Of a stretch of DNA of 64,000 nucleotides, positions 15,977 through 25,320 are shown piece after piece. Below the pieces are notes generated by a model, which was given only the letters and a program-made list of their open reading frames with translations, was not told the origin of the DNA and searched no databases. Numbering within the stretch: the stretch's first letter is position 1; the number at the start of each line of letters is the position of its first letter. Source of the stretch: Acidobacteriota bacterium (lineage in GTDB: Bacteria > Acidobacteriota > Thermoanaerobaculia > Multivoradales > Multivoraceae). Where the stretch lies: positions 310,001-374,000 of the forward strand of contig JAPPCR010000023.1 in assembly GCA_028875725.1 (NCBI GenBank). Reading direction: 5' to 3'. Position numbers and translations under genes: made by a program.

Positions 15977-18337
15977 ATGTCTAGCGCTGACCAACCGGTC
16001 GCTGCCCTGTTGCTGGCCCTGACCATCACGGCCGCCGCCGTGGCTCAGGAGCCAGAAACCGCCCAGGCGACCCCCGAAGACGCTACGGCCGCGGTCGAAG
16101 AACCCGCCCCCGACGCACGAGAAGTTGTGGAGGAGGAACCCGCCGATACTGGTCCGCCACCGCCTCCCGGCGCCAACACCTTCAGCTTCGCGGTCGAGGA
16201 CGAGTCCGGCCCTGGACGGGTGGAAGGTTGGGCCGGCGCCATGGAAGGCACGTTCGAGGAGCAGCACACGCTGTCGAACGGATTCTGGATCCGGCTCCGC
16301 GACTACCAGGTCTCCGGCGACCGGGCGGTGTACGACCACGCGAACGAACGCTTTGAGGCCGAGGGGCCGGTTGTCCTGATGCGAGGCAACGAAGTGCTGC
16401 GGGGTTCGCGACTCGAATTCGACGTGGCGGCCGAAACGGCCTCGATCTTCGACGCGGACGGCAACATCGGGACCGACTACTTCTTCACCGGCGCGGCGGT
16501 CCACATGCTGAGCGAGGACCGCTTCACGATCCTCGACGCCCAGTTCACGGCCTGCGAAGTCGAGGACGACGGCCGGGCGCCGGACTGGAGCTTCCGCGCG
16601 AAACGGGTCGACGTGAACGCCAACGGCTACGCGAAGACGCGCGGCGTCTCCTTCCGGACCAGGAAGGTGCCGCTCGTCTACCTGCCCTACATGCTGTGGC
16701 CGGTCCAGAGTTCCAGGGTGAGCGGGTTCCTGACGCCGAAGCCGGGTTTCTCCACCAGGCGCGGCCCATCGCTCGGCCTCGCCTACTACTGGGCGATCAA
16801 CAGGAGCTACGACGCGACCTTCAACGTCGATCTCTACGCCGGCGCCCCGAGCGGCAGCACTCAGGCCTTCTCCACGGAGCCCTTCTGGGGGCTCGGTACC
16901 GAGTTCCGCTACCGGCCGACCGAAGGGACGGCGGGCGAGTTCGACGGCTACCTGATCGACGACACGGAACGCGGCGAGCGCCGCTGGCGTATGCGCTGGA
17001 ATCACCAGTCGCGGGATCTTCCCGGAGGCTTCCGCGGCGTCATCCGCTTCGAGGACGTGTCCGACTTCGATTTCTTCCGCGACTTCGAACGCCGGGTCGA
17101 CCGCAACAGTCTGCGTCAGCTCTACTCGACGGCCTTCGCTTCGCGAAACTGGGGTAGCCAGTCGCTCAACGTCCAGCTCGATCAGCGCAAGACCTTCATT
17201 TCAGCCAGTCGCGAGGTCCAGCTCCGCCAGCTTCCCGAGATCGAGTACAAGCTCCGCTCCACGCGACTGGGACGTTCGCCTCTCTACTTCCAGGTGAAGA
17301 GCTCGCTCCACTACCTCGACACGAACCGGTCGGCGCGACGCATCGGCCGCTACGGACGCGCCCATCTCGAGCCGGAGATCAGCGTCCCGATTCCGCTGGC
17401 GAGCTGGTTCTCACTGTCGCTTACCGCGGGCGGACACCTGACCTGGTACGAAGACAGCCTGATCAGCGCCCAGGAACGTCGGGAGACGATGACCACCACG
17501 GACTTTCGGGGAGAAGACCTGATGCGCGTGGTGCCGACGGCGCGCGCCGAGATCGTCGGCCCCGGTTTCTCGCGCATCTTCGAACTGGGCGAGGGAGGGC
17601 GCTTCTCCAGACTCAAGCACGTCATCGAACCCCGAATCGCCTACGGCTACTTCGAGGACTACGACGAACGCTTTCGCATTCCGCTCTTCGACGAGATTGA
17701 CAACCTCCGCGGCCGGAACGTCGCCCGCGCCAGTATCTACAACCGCCTGCTGGCCAAACCCGCCGATCCAGAGCAAGGCGGCGCCTTCGAGATCCTGTCG
17801 GTCCAGTTCTTCCGGGACTTCTCGCTCGACAGCGAGAAGGCCCTGCTGCGCTCCGCGGATCGTTCGCTCACGAGCCCGAACGGTCCGATCGGAACCCTGC
17901 TCCGGTTCAATCCGTCCCGGCGTACGGGCCTCCGCTTCGACGCGCTCTACGACACGCTCTTTTCTCAGGTTTCCTCCACCAGCGTTTCCGCGACGCTGGG
18001 CGTCGGCGCGACCGGTTCGGTCGGCCTCCGCTGGGCGGTCCGCCGCAACGCGGAACTCGACCGGACGCGCCGCCACCACGTCCAGGTTTCGACCGGTCTC
18101 GACCTGATCCCGAACAAGCTGCGGGTGAACAGCATGGTGAGCTACGACATCGAACGGAAGCTCCTGCAGATCCAGCGTCACATCCTCGACTTCAAGGCCT
18201 GCTGCTACGGCCTGCGATTCGAGGTGGCCGACTTCCGCACCGCGCTCCGCCGCGACACACAGTACCGGCTGCTGGTGACGCTGAAGAGCGTCGGCGCCTT
18301 CTTCGACATCACCGGCGGCCAGAGCGAAGCGTTGTGA
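15977..18337 (+). CDS. lptD: LPS assembly outer membrane protein LptD
   Basis: LptD is the outer membrane barrel that inserts lipopolysaccharide into the outer leaflet with LptE. The 786-aa protein has a signal peptide (cleavage near AAVAQ|EPE), a Pro/Glu-rich linker to about residue 65, an N-terminal OstA beta-jellyroll at about 75-230 (RDYQVSGDRAVYDHANERF, RTRKVPLVYLPYMLWPV) and the C-terminal barrel with many alternating strands and LPS-assembly motifs such as RLKHVIEPRIAYGYF. A Cys pair (CC near residue 742) and one Cys in the jellyroll may form the disulfides known from LptD. It indicates an LPS-bearing outer membrane. The stop overlaps the next start (GTGA). Confidence 0.93.
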   Translation: MSSADQPVAALLLALTITAAAVAQEPETAQATPEDATAAVEEPAPDAREVVEEEPADTGPPPPPGANTFSFAVEDESGPGRVEGWAGAMEGTFEEQHTLSNGFWIRLRDYQVSGDRAVYDHANERFEAEGPVVLMRGNEVLRGSRLEFDVAAETASIFDADGNIGTDYFFTGAAVHMLSEDRFTILDAQFTACEVEDDGRAPDWSFRAKRVDVNANGYAKTRGVSFRTRKVPLVYLPYMLWPVQSSRVSGFLTPKPGFSTRRGPSLGLAYYWAINRSYDATFNVDLYAGAPSGSTQAFSTEPFWGLGTEFRYRPTEGTAGEFDGYLIDDTERGERRWRMRWNHQSRDLPGGFRGVIRFEDVSDFDFFRDFERRVDRNSLRQLYSTAFASRNWGSQSLNVQLDQRKTFISASREVQLRQLPEIEYKLRSTRLGRSPLYFQVKSSLHYLDTNRSARRIGRYGRAHLEPEISVPIPLASWFSLSLTAGGHLTWYEDSLISAQERRETMTTTDFRGEDLMRVVPTARAEIVGPGFSRIFELGEGGRFSRLKHVIEPRIAYGYFEDYDERFRIPLFDEIDNLRGRNVARASIYNRLLAKPADPEQGGAFEILSVQFFRDFSLDSEKALLRSADRSLTSPNGPIGTLLRFNPSRRTGLRFDALYDTLFSQVSSTSVSATLGVGATGSVGLRWAVRRNAELDRTRRHHVQVSTGLDLIPNKLRVNSMVSYDIERKLLQIQRHILDFKACCYGLRFEVADFRTALRRDTQYRLLVTLKSVGAFFDITGGQSEAL

Positions 18338-19212
18338 CCCTCGACGCCTCCGGCGCCGGCGGGCGGGCCGTGGTGCTCGGCGCCGCGGGTCAACTCGGAA
18401 GGGAGGTCGCCGACGAACTCCGGCGGCGAGGCATCGACGCGCTCGCCGCCGACCGGCGGCGCGCGGACCTCACCGACACGGAAGCGATCATGGCGCTGGC
18501 CGCCCGCTTCGGCGCCGCCGCCGTCTACAACTGCGCCGCCTGCACCGACGTCGACGGCTGCGAGACCGATCCCGAGGCCGCGCTGGAGATCAACGGCAGG
18601 GCACCCGCCCGGCTGGCGGCCGCCCTCCCGCGGACCTGCCGCCTGATCCACGTCTCGACCGACTACGTGTTCGACGGCCGCGGCCGGAGGCCCTACCGCG
18701 AAGACGACCCGACGGCGCCCGGCACCGCCTACGGACGCTCGAAGCTCGACGCCGAGCAGGCCGTGGCCGACGCGGGCGGACTCGTGGTCCGCACGAGCTG
18801 GGTGTTCGGGCCGGAGGGCAGGAACTTCGTCTCCGCGATCGCCGCCAGCCTCCGCCGCGGCGAGCCGCTCCGGGTCGTCTCCGACCAGATCGGCTGCCCG
18901 ACCTACGCGCCCTACCTCGCCCGCGCTCTCGTCGATCTTCACGCGGCCGGCGCCGCCGGCATCGTCCACTACTGCAACGTACCCGCCACCTCCTGGCACG
19001 ACTTCGCGATCGCCATCGTCGATGCCCTCGGCCTGAACGCCGAGGTGGAGCCGATCGCGACCGCCGACCTGCCCCGTCCCGCCGTCCGGCCGGCCTACTC
19101 GGTGCTTGATGTGGCCCGCTTCGAGTCCATCACCAATCGGCGGGTCGAAGAGTGGACGTCAGGCCTCGACGACTACTTCGAGCGACTCGGACAGGGGAAG
19201 GCGGAAGCGTGA
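18334..19212 (+). CDS. rfbD: dTDP-4-dehydrorhamnose reductase
   Basis: This extended-SDR enzyme (292 aa) makes dTDP-L-rhamnose, the last step of its synthesis. VVLGAAGQLGREV is the NADPH-binding glycine motif, STDYVFDG the conserved active-site segment with catalytic Thr/Asp, and the AYGRSKLDAEQ segment carries the YxxxK pair. VVRTSWVFGPEGRNFV is also family-typical. The GTG start at 18334 overlaps the lptD stop. rfbA, rfbB and rfbC are not in the window. Linkage to lptD and the epimerase supports a role in envelope polysaccharide. Confidence 0.92.
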   Translation: MTLDASGAGGRAVVLGAAGQLGREVADELRRRGIDALAADRRRADLTDTEAIMALAARFGAAAVYNCAACTDVDGCETDPEAALEINGRAPARLAAALPRTCRLIHVSTDYVFDGRGRRPYREDDPTAPGTAYGRSKLDAEQAVADAGGLVVRTSWVFGPEGRNFVSAIAASLRRGEPLRVVSDQIGCPTYAPYLARALVDLHAAGAAGIVHYCNVPATSWHDFAIAIVDALGLNAEVEPIATADLPRPAVRPAYSVLDVARFESITNRRVEEWTSGLDDYFERLGQGKAEA

Positions 19213-20150
19213 CGCGCGTCCTGGTCACCGGCGCCGAGGGGTTCGTCGGCGGCCGCCTGGTACCGCGACTGGTCTCACGGGGGGCCGCCGTCATCGCCTG
19301 CCATGCCCCGGGGATGGCCATCTCCAACGACGACGACACCGGCGCTCGCGTCCCGGTCGAGCAGGTCGCCCTCGACATCCGCGATCGCGACACGGTCGAC
19401 CGCGTGTTCAGGGATACGGCGCCGGATGCGGTCGTCCACCTGGCGGGCCTGTCCGACGTACAGGCCTCCTGGCGGCGAATCGACGACTACTACCGGGTCA
19501 ACGTCGAGGGCTCCGGGAACATCGTCTCCGCGGCACGTGACCTGTCCGCAACGTGCCGCCTGGTCGTCGCCTCGAGCGCCGAGGTTTATGGTCCGGTGCC
19601 GGAAGCGGAACTGCCGGTGCGCGAGACCCGCGGCCTCGAACCGGGCTCGCCATACGCGGTGACGAAGGCCGCGGCCGAACGACTGAGCCTTCCCCTGGGA
19701 GCCATCGTGGTCCGTTCCTTCAACCTGATCGGGCCCGGACAGGGCGCCAACTTCGCGCTCCCGTCGTTCGCAACCCAGCTCGCGGCGATCGGAGCGGGCC
19801 GCGAGGAACCCGTGCTTCACGTAGGCAATCTGACCCCGCGGCGGGACTTCGTTCATGTCGACGACGGCGCCGATGCCTACACGCTCCTGGTCGAGCGCGG
19901 CGAACCGGGAAACGTCTACAACGTCGCCCGGGGGGAGGCGATCGAACTCGAGGCGGCACTCACACGACTCATCCGGCTGAGCGGCCTGGAGGTCGAGATC
20001 CGGCAGGACCCGGACCGCATCAGACCCGCGGACGTTCCCGTGATGTGCGGCGACGCCAGCCGCCTGCGCGCTCTGGGCTGGCGCCCGAAACGCAGCTTCG
20101 ATCAGGCCCTGGAGGCGATCTGGGAGGACGCCCGCCGCAGGCTCCCCTAG
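19209..20150 (+). CDS. NAD-dependent epimerase/dehydratase (nucleotide-sugar SDR)
   Basis: This 313-aa extended SDR has the cofactor motif VTGAEGFVGGRL, ASSAEVYG (catalytic Ser/Thr region) and SPYAVTKAAAERL with the YxxxK dyad. The C-terminal part (RPADVPVMCGDASRLRALGW) resembles GDP-mannose 4,6-dehydratases and GDP-6-deoxy-hexulose reductases, so a GDP- or dTDP-deoxysugar is a plausible substrate; the exact reaction is not determined. The GTG at 19209 overlaps the rfbD stop. The stop codon overlaps that of the convergent alkyltransferase gene (shared CTAG). Confidence 0.85.
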   Translation: MTRVLVTGAEGFVGGRLVPRLVSRGAAVIACHAPGMAISNDDDTGARVPVEQVALDIRDRDTVDRVFRDTAPDAVVHLAGLSDVQASWRRIDDYYRVNVEGSGNIVSAARDLSATCRLVVASSAEVYGPVPEAELPVRETRGLEPGSPYAVTKAAAERLSLPLGAIVVRSFNLIGPGQGANFALPSFATQLAAIGAGREEPVLHVGNLTPRRDFVHVDDGADAYTLLVERGEPGNVYNVARGEAIELEAALTRLIRLSGLEVEIRQDPDRIRPADVPVMCGDASRLRALGWRPKRSFDQALEAIWEDARRRLP

Positions 20151-20725
20151 TCCTCGGCGTGCTTGCGTTCCAGGGCGAGCAGGTGCGCCTTGCGCTTCTC
20201 CCCGCCGATGTAGGACCCGGGACCGCTCCGGCGCGGCACCACCCGGTGGCACGGAACGAGGATCGGCAACGGGTTGGCCATCAGCCTGGAACGGATCAGG
20301 CGGTAGGCACCCGCCTGACCCGATGAGGTGGCCACGTTGCGGTACGTGCGCGTAGTCCCGTAGGGAATCCGGGCCGTCTCCTCGAAGATGCGCCGGGACA
20401 GGGCATCGATCCCGGTCCGATCGAGGTCGTAAGGCAGATCGAGGTTCCGCCGCGCGCCGGCGAAGTACTCCGACAGGCGGCCCAGAGCCTCGTCCACGAA
20501 GTCGGTTGTCTCCACCGACCCCAGGGAAGTGAACAGCGCCTTCTCGGCGCCCTTCGGCGCGATGACCAACCGGGTGATCAGCCGACCGATGAACTCCAGC
20601 CCCAGAGAACCGAGCGGCGAGGCAACCAGCACTCGCAAGGGCTCGGCGCCGCGCGGCGCGGGCCAGGCGGGCGCACCGGCGCGCGCCCCGGCACGGCTCG
20701 CGAGTTCATGCACCACGGGAGTCAT
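20147..20725 (-). CDS. Methylated-DNA--protein-cysteine methyltransferase
   Basis: This 192-aa protein removes alkyl groups from O6-alkylguanine by transferring them to its own cysteine. The active-site motif LVPCHRVV is intact (Cys acceptor), preceded by the helix-turn-helix element GTTRTYRNVATSSGQ and followed by GSYIGGEKRKAHLLALE. The N-terminal domain is of the divergent Ogt/Ada-C type. The ATG start is at 20725. It is monocistronic or heads no obvious operon and ends tail-to-tail with the epimerase gene. Confidence 0.92.
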   Translation of the reverse strand: MTPVVHELASRAGARAGAPAWPAPRGAEPLRVLVASPLGSLGLEFIGRLITRLVIAPKGAEKALFTSLGSVETTDFVDEALGRLSEYFAGARRNLDLPYDLDRTGIDALSRRIFEETARIPYGTTRTYRNVATSSGQAGAYRLIRSRLMANPLPILVPCHRVVPRRSGPGSYIGGEKRKAHLLALERKHAED

Positions 20726-20786
20726 GGTAGCATGGCTACTTTTCTATGTCGACGCGAAGCGAAGGTTCACTTCTCCCGGCAGGAGT

Positions 20787-21707
20787 TCACTCCTCCCGGA
20801 GCACGATGCGCAGGGCCACGTCCTCTCCCCGCGCGGCTTCGAACGCCCGTACTTCGGCTACGTAGCCGGGACGCGTCACCTCCAGCCGGTGGGCGCCTGC
20901 ATCGACGATCAGCGCCGAGTGGAGACTCGCCAGATCCGCGCCGCTCCCCAGCAGACGGCCGTCCAGGTAGACGACGGCGTCGGCGGGTTCGACCTCCACC
21001 CGCAGCCGGGCCGGGTCCTGCCGCTGGTCCTGCTCGATCGGACGGCCGCGGTTCTCGACCCTCCACGACTCGCCCTCCGGCGCCGCGGGCGCCCGGGCCG
21101 GCCTCGGCGGCGCGGGCCGCGGCCGTTCCGCGGTCCCCGGGACGAGATCCTCGTCGATCCGGATGACCACACCCGGTTGCACGCGGATCCGGCGCTCGAG
21201 GGTCTCGTAGCCCTCCATGAAGATCGCGATCCGGTAGCTGCCGTCGCGCAACCAGAGGTAGCGCGGGAAGCCGTCGAAGCCGTCGGCCCGCCCGACCAGT
21301 TCGCCGTCGACGTAGACCGAGGCCTTCTTGGGCCGGGTGTTGATGTCGAGCGCACCGGCGTCCGCATAGCCGACCGGTCCCGCGCCCCAGCCGTAGGGTC
21401 CGTAGCCGTAGTAGTACGGCGACCAGGCGTAGGGCCAGAAGGAACCGAAACCGCCGTACCAGCCGAACGACCCGTAGTACGGTCGCACGTAGGTCCGGGA
21501 ACGACGGCCCTTGCGGTCGCCGCCCCCGCGCCGACCCCGATCGCCAGCCTCGACCGCGACGGGGGCCTGAACCGCGAGGGTTCGAACGACCGGCACCGTA
21601 CCGGCATGTCCGCCGGCGGCGGCTTCCGCGCCGCCCGCCAGGCCGAGGCCCAGCAGAGCGGCCAGGGGCAGGACCATCCGACTCACCGCATGTGCCTTCG
21701 AACTCAC
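20787..21707 (-). CDS. Exported PEGA-domain protein, Tyr/Gly-rich
   Basis: The 306-aa protein has a signal peptide (VLPLAALLGLGLAGGAEA), a low-complexity region at about 65-120 very rich in Tyr, Gly, Pro and Trp (for example SPYYYGYGPYGWGAG), then two PEGA-type beta domains: GALDINTRPKKASVYVDGEL and, later, LRVEVEPADAVVYLDGRLL. PEGA domains are common in surface proteins of diderm bacteria; function here is unknown. The GTG start at 21707 overlaps the stop of the upstream glycosyltransferase, so it is the last gene of the glycosyltransferase unit and probably surface-associated. Confidence 0.82.
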   Translation of the reverse strand: MSSKAHAVSRMVLPLAALLGLGLAGGAEAAAGGHAGTVPVVRTLAVQAPVAVEAGDRGRRGGGDRKGRRSRTYVRPYYGSFGWYGGFGSFWPYAWSPYYYGYGPYGWGAGPVGYADAGALDINTRPKKASVYVDGELVGRADGFDGFPRYLWLRDGSYRIAIFMEGYETLERRIRVQPGVVIRIDEDLVPGTAERPRPAPPRPARAPAAPEGESWRVENRGRPIEQDQRQDPARLRVEVEPADAVVYLDGRLLGSGADLASLHSALIVDAGAHRLEVTRPGYVAEVRAFEAARGEDVALRIVLREE

Positions 21708-22684
21708 GACACACCTCCCCGGTCCAGGCCGACGCCGTCGGACCAGCCGTTTCTGAGACCTTCCAGATAGTGATATCGCATCGTGTTCTCCCACAGCCGG
21801 GGCAACCTGACAGGTAGTCCCTGCAACGTCCGCGCCAATCGTTCCTGCAGCCACTGGCCAGCCCGACCGCGAAGGCCGCCGACCGGAGGCGGCTCGCCGT
21901 CGCGGAACCCCAGGAAGGGGCCGAGCTGTTCATGCCGCCGGAAGAAGACCACCGCGGAATACCCGGCGCGGTACTGCCGCTTCGCGAACCGCCGAAGACC
22001 GGTCGGATGGTCGTGAGCGACGCGGGCATCCGGCCGGTACAGGAGGCGCAAGCCGCGTGCGGCCAGGCGGTATCCGGCTTCGATGTCCTCCCAGGCGGCG
22101 AACGGAAACGCCGCGTCGAAGGGTTCCGCCGCCATCGCCTCGCGGTCGATCGAGAGGTTCGACGTGTAGAAGAAGTTGAACGGCACGTCGTCCTCGTTCT
22201 CGATCAGGGCGAAGCCGAATTGCAGCCCGTTCTCGTTGATGTAGTCGAGGAAGGGCGTACGCCGCATGCGCGGGTGCCAGTCGGTTCGTCCGATGACGCC
22301 GACGCAACCGCCCTCCTCGCGAATCGACCGCGCCAGCGGCTCCTCCTGGGCGTGGTGGTGCGCCGCCAACCATCCCGAAGCGGGGACGGTGTCGTCCCCG
22401 AGGAAGGCCACCCAACGGCCGCGGGCCGCCGCGACACCGCGGTTTCGGGCCACGGCGGGTCCCTGGTTCTCCTGATGAAGGATCCGCAACTCCGGCTCAC
22501 AGGCGTTCCTTCCCGCGGCGCGTTCATCGAGCCAGGACCCGGTTCCGTCCGTGCTGCCGTCGTTGACCACGAGGATCTCGAATCCCGGCCCGTCCTGGTC
22601 GTCCAGGGCCTCAAGGACTTCCTCCAGGGCCGGCAAGCGGTCGAACGTCGGTATCACGATGCTCCAGTCCGGCGACCCGGTCAC
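21704..22684 (-). CDS. Family 2 glycosyltransferase
   Basis: This 326-aa GT-A fold enzyme starts with SIVIPTFDRLPALEEVL and the nucleotide-binding ILVVNDGSTDGT. The metal motif is seen as FLGDDTVP, and AAWEDIEAGYRLAARG is the typical acceptor-side ED motif. It lacks membrane segments apart from a possible peripheral helix. It likely adds a sugar to a cell-surface glycan; donor and acceptor cannot be predicted. The GTG at 22684 overlaps the stop of the next glycosyltransferase (GTGA). Confidence 0.88.
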   Translation of the reverse strand: MTGSPDWSIVIPTFDRLPALEEVLEALDDQDGPGFEILVVNDGSTDGTGSWLDERAAGRNACEPELRILHQENQGPAVARNRGVAAARGRWVAFLGDDTVPASGWLAAHHHAQEEPLARSIREEGGCVGVIGRTDWHPRMRRTPFLDYINENGLQFGFALIENEDDVPFNFFYTSNLSIDREAMAAEPFDAAFPFAAWEDIEAGYRLAARGLRLLYRPDARVAHDHPTGLRRFAKRQYRAGYSAVVFFRRHEQLGPFLGFRDGEPPPVGGLRGRAGQWLQERLARTLQGLPVRLPRLWENTMRYHYLEGLRNGWSDGVGLDRGGVS

Positions 22685-24024
22685 CGCTCCACCTCCATCA
22701 CGTCGTCCAGCAGCCGGCGAAGCGGCGTCAGGTCCTCCGGCCACAGGGACTCGAAGCCTGCGCTAGCGAACAGCTCTTCGTCGCCGGGATAGGTCGGCAC
22801 CACGTACAGCGGAAAGCGCTCCAGGATCTCGCGGTCGGACCGCCGCCGCCGGGCCTGCACCTGACGCCGCCGCTCCGAGGCGCCGTCCAGGCCGCGGACG
22901 ATCGCCGACAGCGCCCGCACCTGAGCCACGGTCTGGTCATCGACGACGGCCGGTGCCCCGGCGGGCACGCCGCCAAGACGGCGGGCGAGCCTTCTCAGGC
23001 GGGTCCGCAGGGCAACGACGTCGCGCGCCCGCTGCCAGAGACCGCGCGGAGCCGCGCCCGGGTTGGTCCGCGGCGCCGCGCTCCGGTCGCCGGAGACAGC
23101 CTCGCTCGCCTCCCCAGCCGTGGGGAAGGGATCGAGCGCCAGTACGTCGCCGTTCGGATTGCAGCGGGTGAGCAGGTGCTGCGTACGGGCGAGCAGCGTC
23201 AACTGGACCGCCGGCATTAGTTGCGGCCAAAGCTCGGCGTCGTAGTTCTTGAAGGCGGTGAAGTAGGCGTTGCGCTCGAACAGCAGGCCCCGGTTGGCGT
23301 TGCCCAGCAGATCGCTCGTCGCCTTCGAACGGTGGTGGACGACGGCCCGCGGCGCCGACAGCACCCGTTCGCCCCCCGACCAGAACCGCCACCCGAGATC
23401 GACGTCCTCGAGGTACGCGAAGTAGCTCTCGTCGAAGCCCCCGGCCGCACGAAAGGCGTCGCGGCGCGCGATCATGTTGCCGCCGCAGGGAAAGAGCAGC
23501 TCGGTGCCTTCGGCCGGGATCTCCACCTCCTCCAGGAGGCGGCCGTAGTCGAGCTGGAAGGCGTGACCGTCGAAGGCCATGACGCCGCGTCCGAAGTCCA
23601 GGCGCTCCCCCTCCCAGTCGACGATGCAGCCGGACAGCGCGGCCACATCCGGAGGCGACGCCCGCAGCGCCGCGACGAGTTCGGAGAGCCAGTCCGGCCG
23701 CGGCCGCGTGTCGTTGTTGACCAGCACCAGCGCGTCGGCCGAACTGCCCTCCGCGAGCCGGTTGTTCGCGGCGGAGAAGCCGAGGTTGACCGGATGCTCG
23801 ACGACTTCGACCTCCGGGTGTTCGGCGCCGACCCAGGCCGCCGTCCCGTCCGTCGACCCGTTGTCGAACAGCCGGATCCCAACCACGGCGCCGGGATCGC
23901 GCTGCGCTGCGAGCGCCGGCAGCAGCGTCTCCAGGTGGCGGCGGCCGTTCCAGCTCACCACCAGGATGTCGACGCTGTCTACCCGCAGGCCATGGCCGCC
24001 TCCGCCGGAACCCCCGTCGCTCAT
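22681..24024 (-). CDS. Family 2 glycosyltransferase, rhamnosyltransferase-like
   Basis: The 447-aa protein has a GT2 domain in residues about 15-270: DILVVSWNGRRHLETLLPAL, LFDNGSTDGTAAW, LVNNDTRPRPDWL (DxD-like metal site) and YFAYLEDVDLGWRFW, features shared with rhamnosyl-/galactofuranosyltransferases such as WbbL. The C-terminal 150 residues are an Arg-rich helical extension of unknown role. Rhamnosyl transfer would fit the linked rfbD but is inference. The ATG at 24024 overlaps the GT4 stop (ATGA). Confidence 0.88.
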   Translation of the reverse strand: MSDGGSGGGGHGLRVDSVDILVVSWNGRRHLETLLPALAAQRDPGAVVGIRLFDNGSTDGTAAWVGAEHPEVEVVEHPVNLGFSAANNRLAEGSSADALVLVNNDTRPRPDWLSELVAALRASPPDVAALSGCIVDWEGERLDFGRGVMAFDGHAFQLDYGRLLEEVEIPAEGTELLFPCGGNMIARRDAFRAAGGFDESYFAYLEDVDLGWRFWSGGERVLSAPRAVVHHRSKATSDLLGNANRGLLFERNAYFTAFKNYDAELWPQLMPAVQLTLLARTQHLLTRCNPNGDVLALDPFPTAGEASEAVSGDRSAAPRTNPGAAPRGLWQRARDVVALRTRLRRLARRLGGVPAGAPAVVDDQTVAQVRALSAIVRGLDGASERRRQVQARRRRSDREILERFPLYVVPTYPGDEELFASAGFESLWPEDLTPLRRLLDDVMEVER

Positions 24025-25298
24025 GGTCCGCCTGCCGGGAGCGAGCCAGCCAACCGGCGCCGCAGCCAGCGCCGCAGGCGGAATCCCGGTTCGTCGGCCG
24101 GCGCCGCCGTCTCCGGCCGGAACGCAAACCCGGCCTTGGTCGGATCGACGTGCGCGGACGAAAGGAAGGCCACCAGCGGGGCCAGCGTGCGCTCCCAGGA
24201 GTAGTCGACCAGCGTCCGCTCACGGCCCCGGCGCGCCCGCTCTTCGACCTTGCCGCCGCCCGCGACCAAGTCGGCGAGGCCCGCCCGGAGCGCCTCGACG
24301 TCGCCGCAGGGAACGACGAGCCCCGCGTCCCACTCCCGCAGCAGCCGCGGCACGGTTCCGCCCTCCGTGGTGAGCACCGGGCAGCCGACGGCGAGCGCAT
24401 CGAGAAACCGCGTGCGCAGGGACAGGTCGGTCTCCAGCCCCGGCCGGTGGCAGGCGGCCAATGCGTCGACGTCCCGCAACAGGTCGTAGCGGCGTTCGAA
24501 GGGCACCCAGTCGAGAAAGCCGATGCGATTCGGATCTTCCCTCCGGCTGCGCGCTTCCACCTCCGCCAGCAGCCGCTGAGGCGCCTGGGCCCCGGGCGGC
24601 TGCCTCACGAACAGAAGTCTCGCGTTCGGTTCGGACAAGGCGGCGAACGCCTCGAGAAGAGGCTCCGGGTCGTACCAGTCGTACAGCCCGCCGAACAGCA
24701 CGCGGCGCTCGCCGTCCGCGCGCGGCGGCAACAGCGGCCGGTGTTCGGGCAACGGGTCCGGCACGCCCAGCGGCGCCTCGGCGATCAGCCCGGACAGGCA
24801 CGGATCGTCCCGGTAGCGATGCGGGTTCACCCGTCCGAGAGCGGTCAGGAAGCCGAGGTAGTAGGCGCGCTGCTCAGGCGAGGAACAGAGGAAGAAGTCG
24901 CCGCGGGACAGTTGGTGGACCCAGCTCCGGTGATCGTTCCGGTAAGGGTCGAGCCCCAGCGTCTCGAGATGGGTCAGGTTCTCGACCAGAAAGGGGTCGT
25001 AAAGATCGATCACTGCGGGCAGATCGGGCAACTGGTGGAGCACGTCGTTCGCCAACTGTCCCTGGGCGACGACCGCGTCGCAGTCCCTCAACAGCTCCGG
25101 CAGCGGCGCGGAGTTGAACCGGCGCGCCGCGACCGACCCGGCCGGCACGTCCGGCGGCTCGCCCGTGCGCCAGGGCGAAACCAGGGCGACCTCGAATCCG
25201 AATCCGGGCAACCGCCGCGCCATCTCCAGGTAGCGGATGCCGATGCCGGCGGCGCGCTCCCCGAGCGCCTCGCTGCAGACCAGACCGACCCGAGTCAC
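24021..25298 (-). CDS. Family 4 glycosyltransferase (GT-B fold)
   Basis: The 425-aa protein resembles GT4 enzymes: N-terminal GLVCSEALGERAAGIGIRYLEMARRL, a middle linker PHRYRDDPCLSGLIAEAPLGVP, and in the C-terminal Rossmann lobe RVLFGGLYDWYDPEPLLEAF and SLRTRFLDALAVGCPVLTTEGG, the sugar-nucleotide binding region. Retaining sugar transfer in polysaccharide synthesis is likely; substrate unknown. The start is GTG at 25298, 22 nt after the stop of the PIG-L/GT2 gene. Confidence 0.85.
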   Translation of the reverse strand: MTRVGLVCSEALGERAAGIGIRYLEMARRLPGFGFEVALVSPWRTGEPPDVPAGSVAARRFNSAPLPELLRDCDAVVAQGQLANDVLHQLPDLPAVIDLYDPFLVENLTHLETLGLDPYRNDHRSWVHQLSRGDFFLCSSPEQRAYYLGFLTALGRVNPHRYRDDPCLSGLIAEAPLGVPDPLPEHRPLLPPRADGERRVLFGGLYDWYDPEPLLEAFAALSEPNARLLFVRQPPGAQAPQRLLAEVEARSRREDPNRIGFLDWVPFERRYDLLRDVDALAACHRPGLETDLSLRTRFLDALAVGCPVLTTEGGTVPRLLREWDAGLVVPCGDVEALRAGLADLVAGGGKVEERARRGRERTLVDYSWERTLAPLVAFLSSAHVDPTKAGFAFRPETAAPADEPGFRLRRWLRRRLAGSLPAGGP

Positions 25299-25320
25299 CG
25301 GCGTCCTCCCGCGGTCTTCC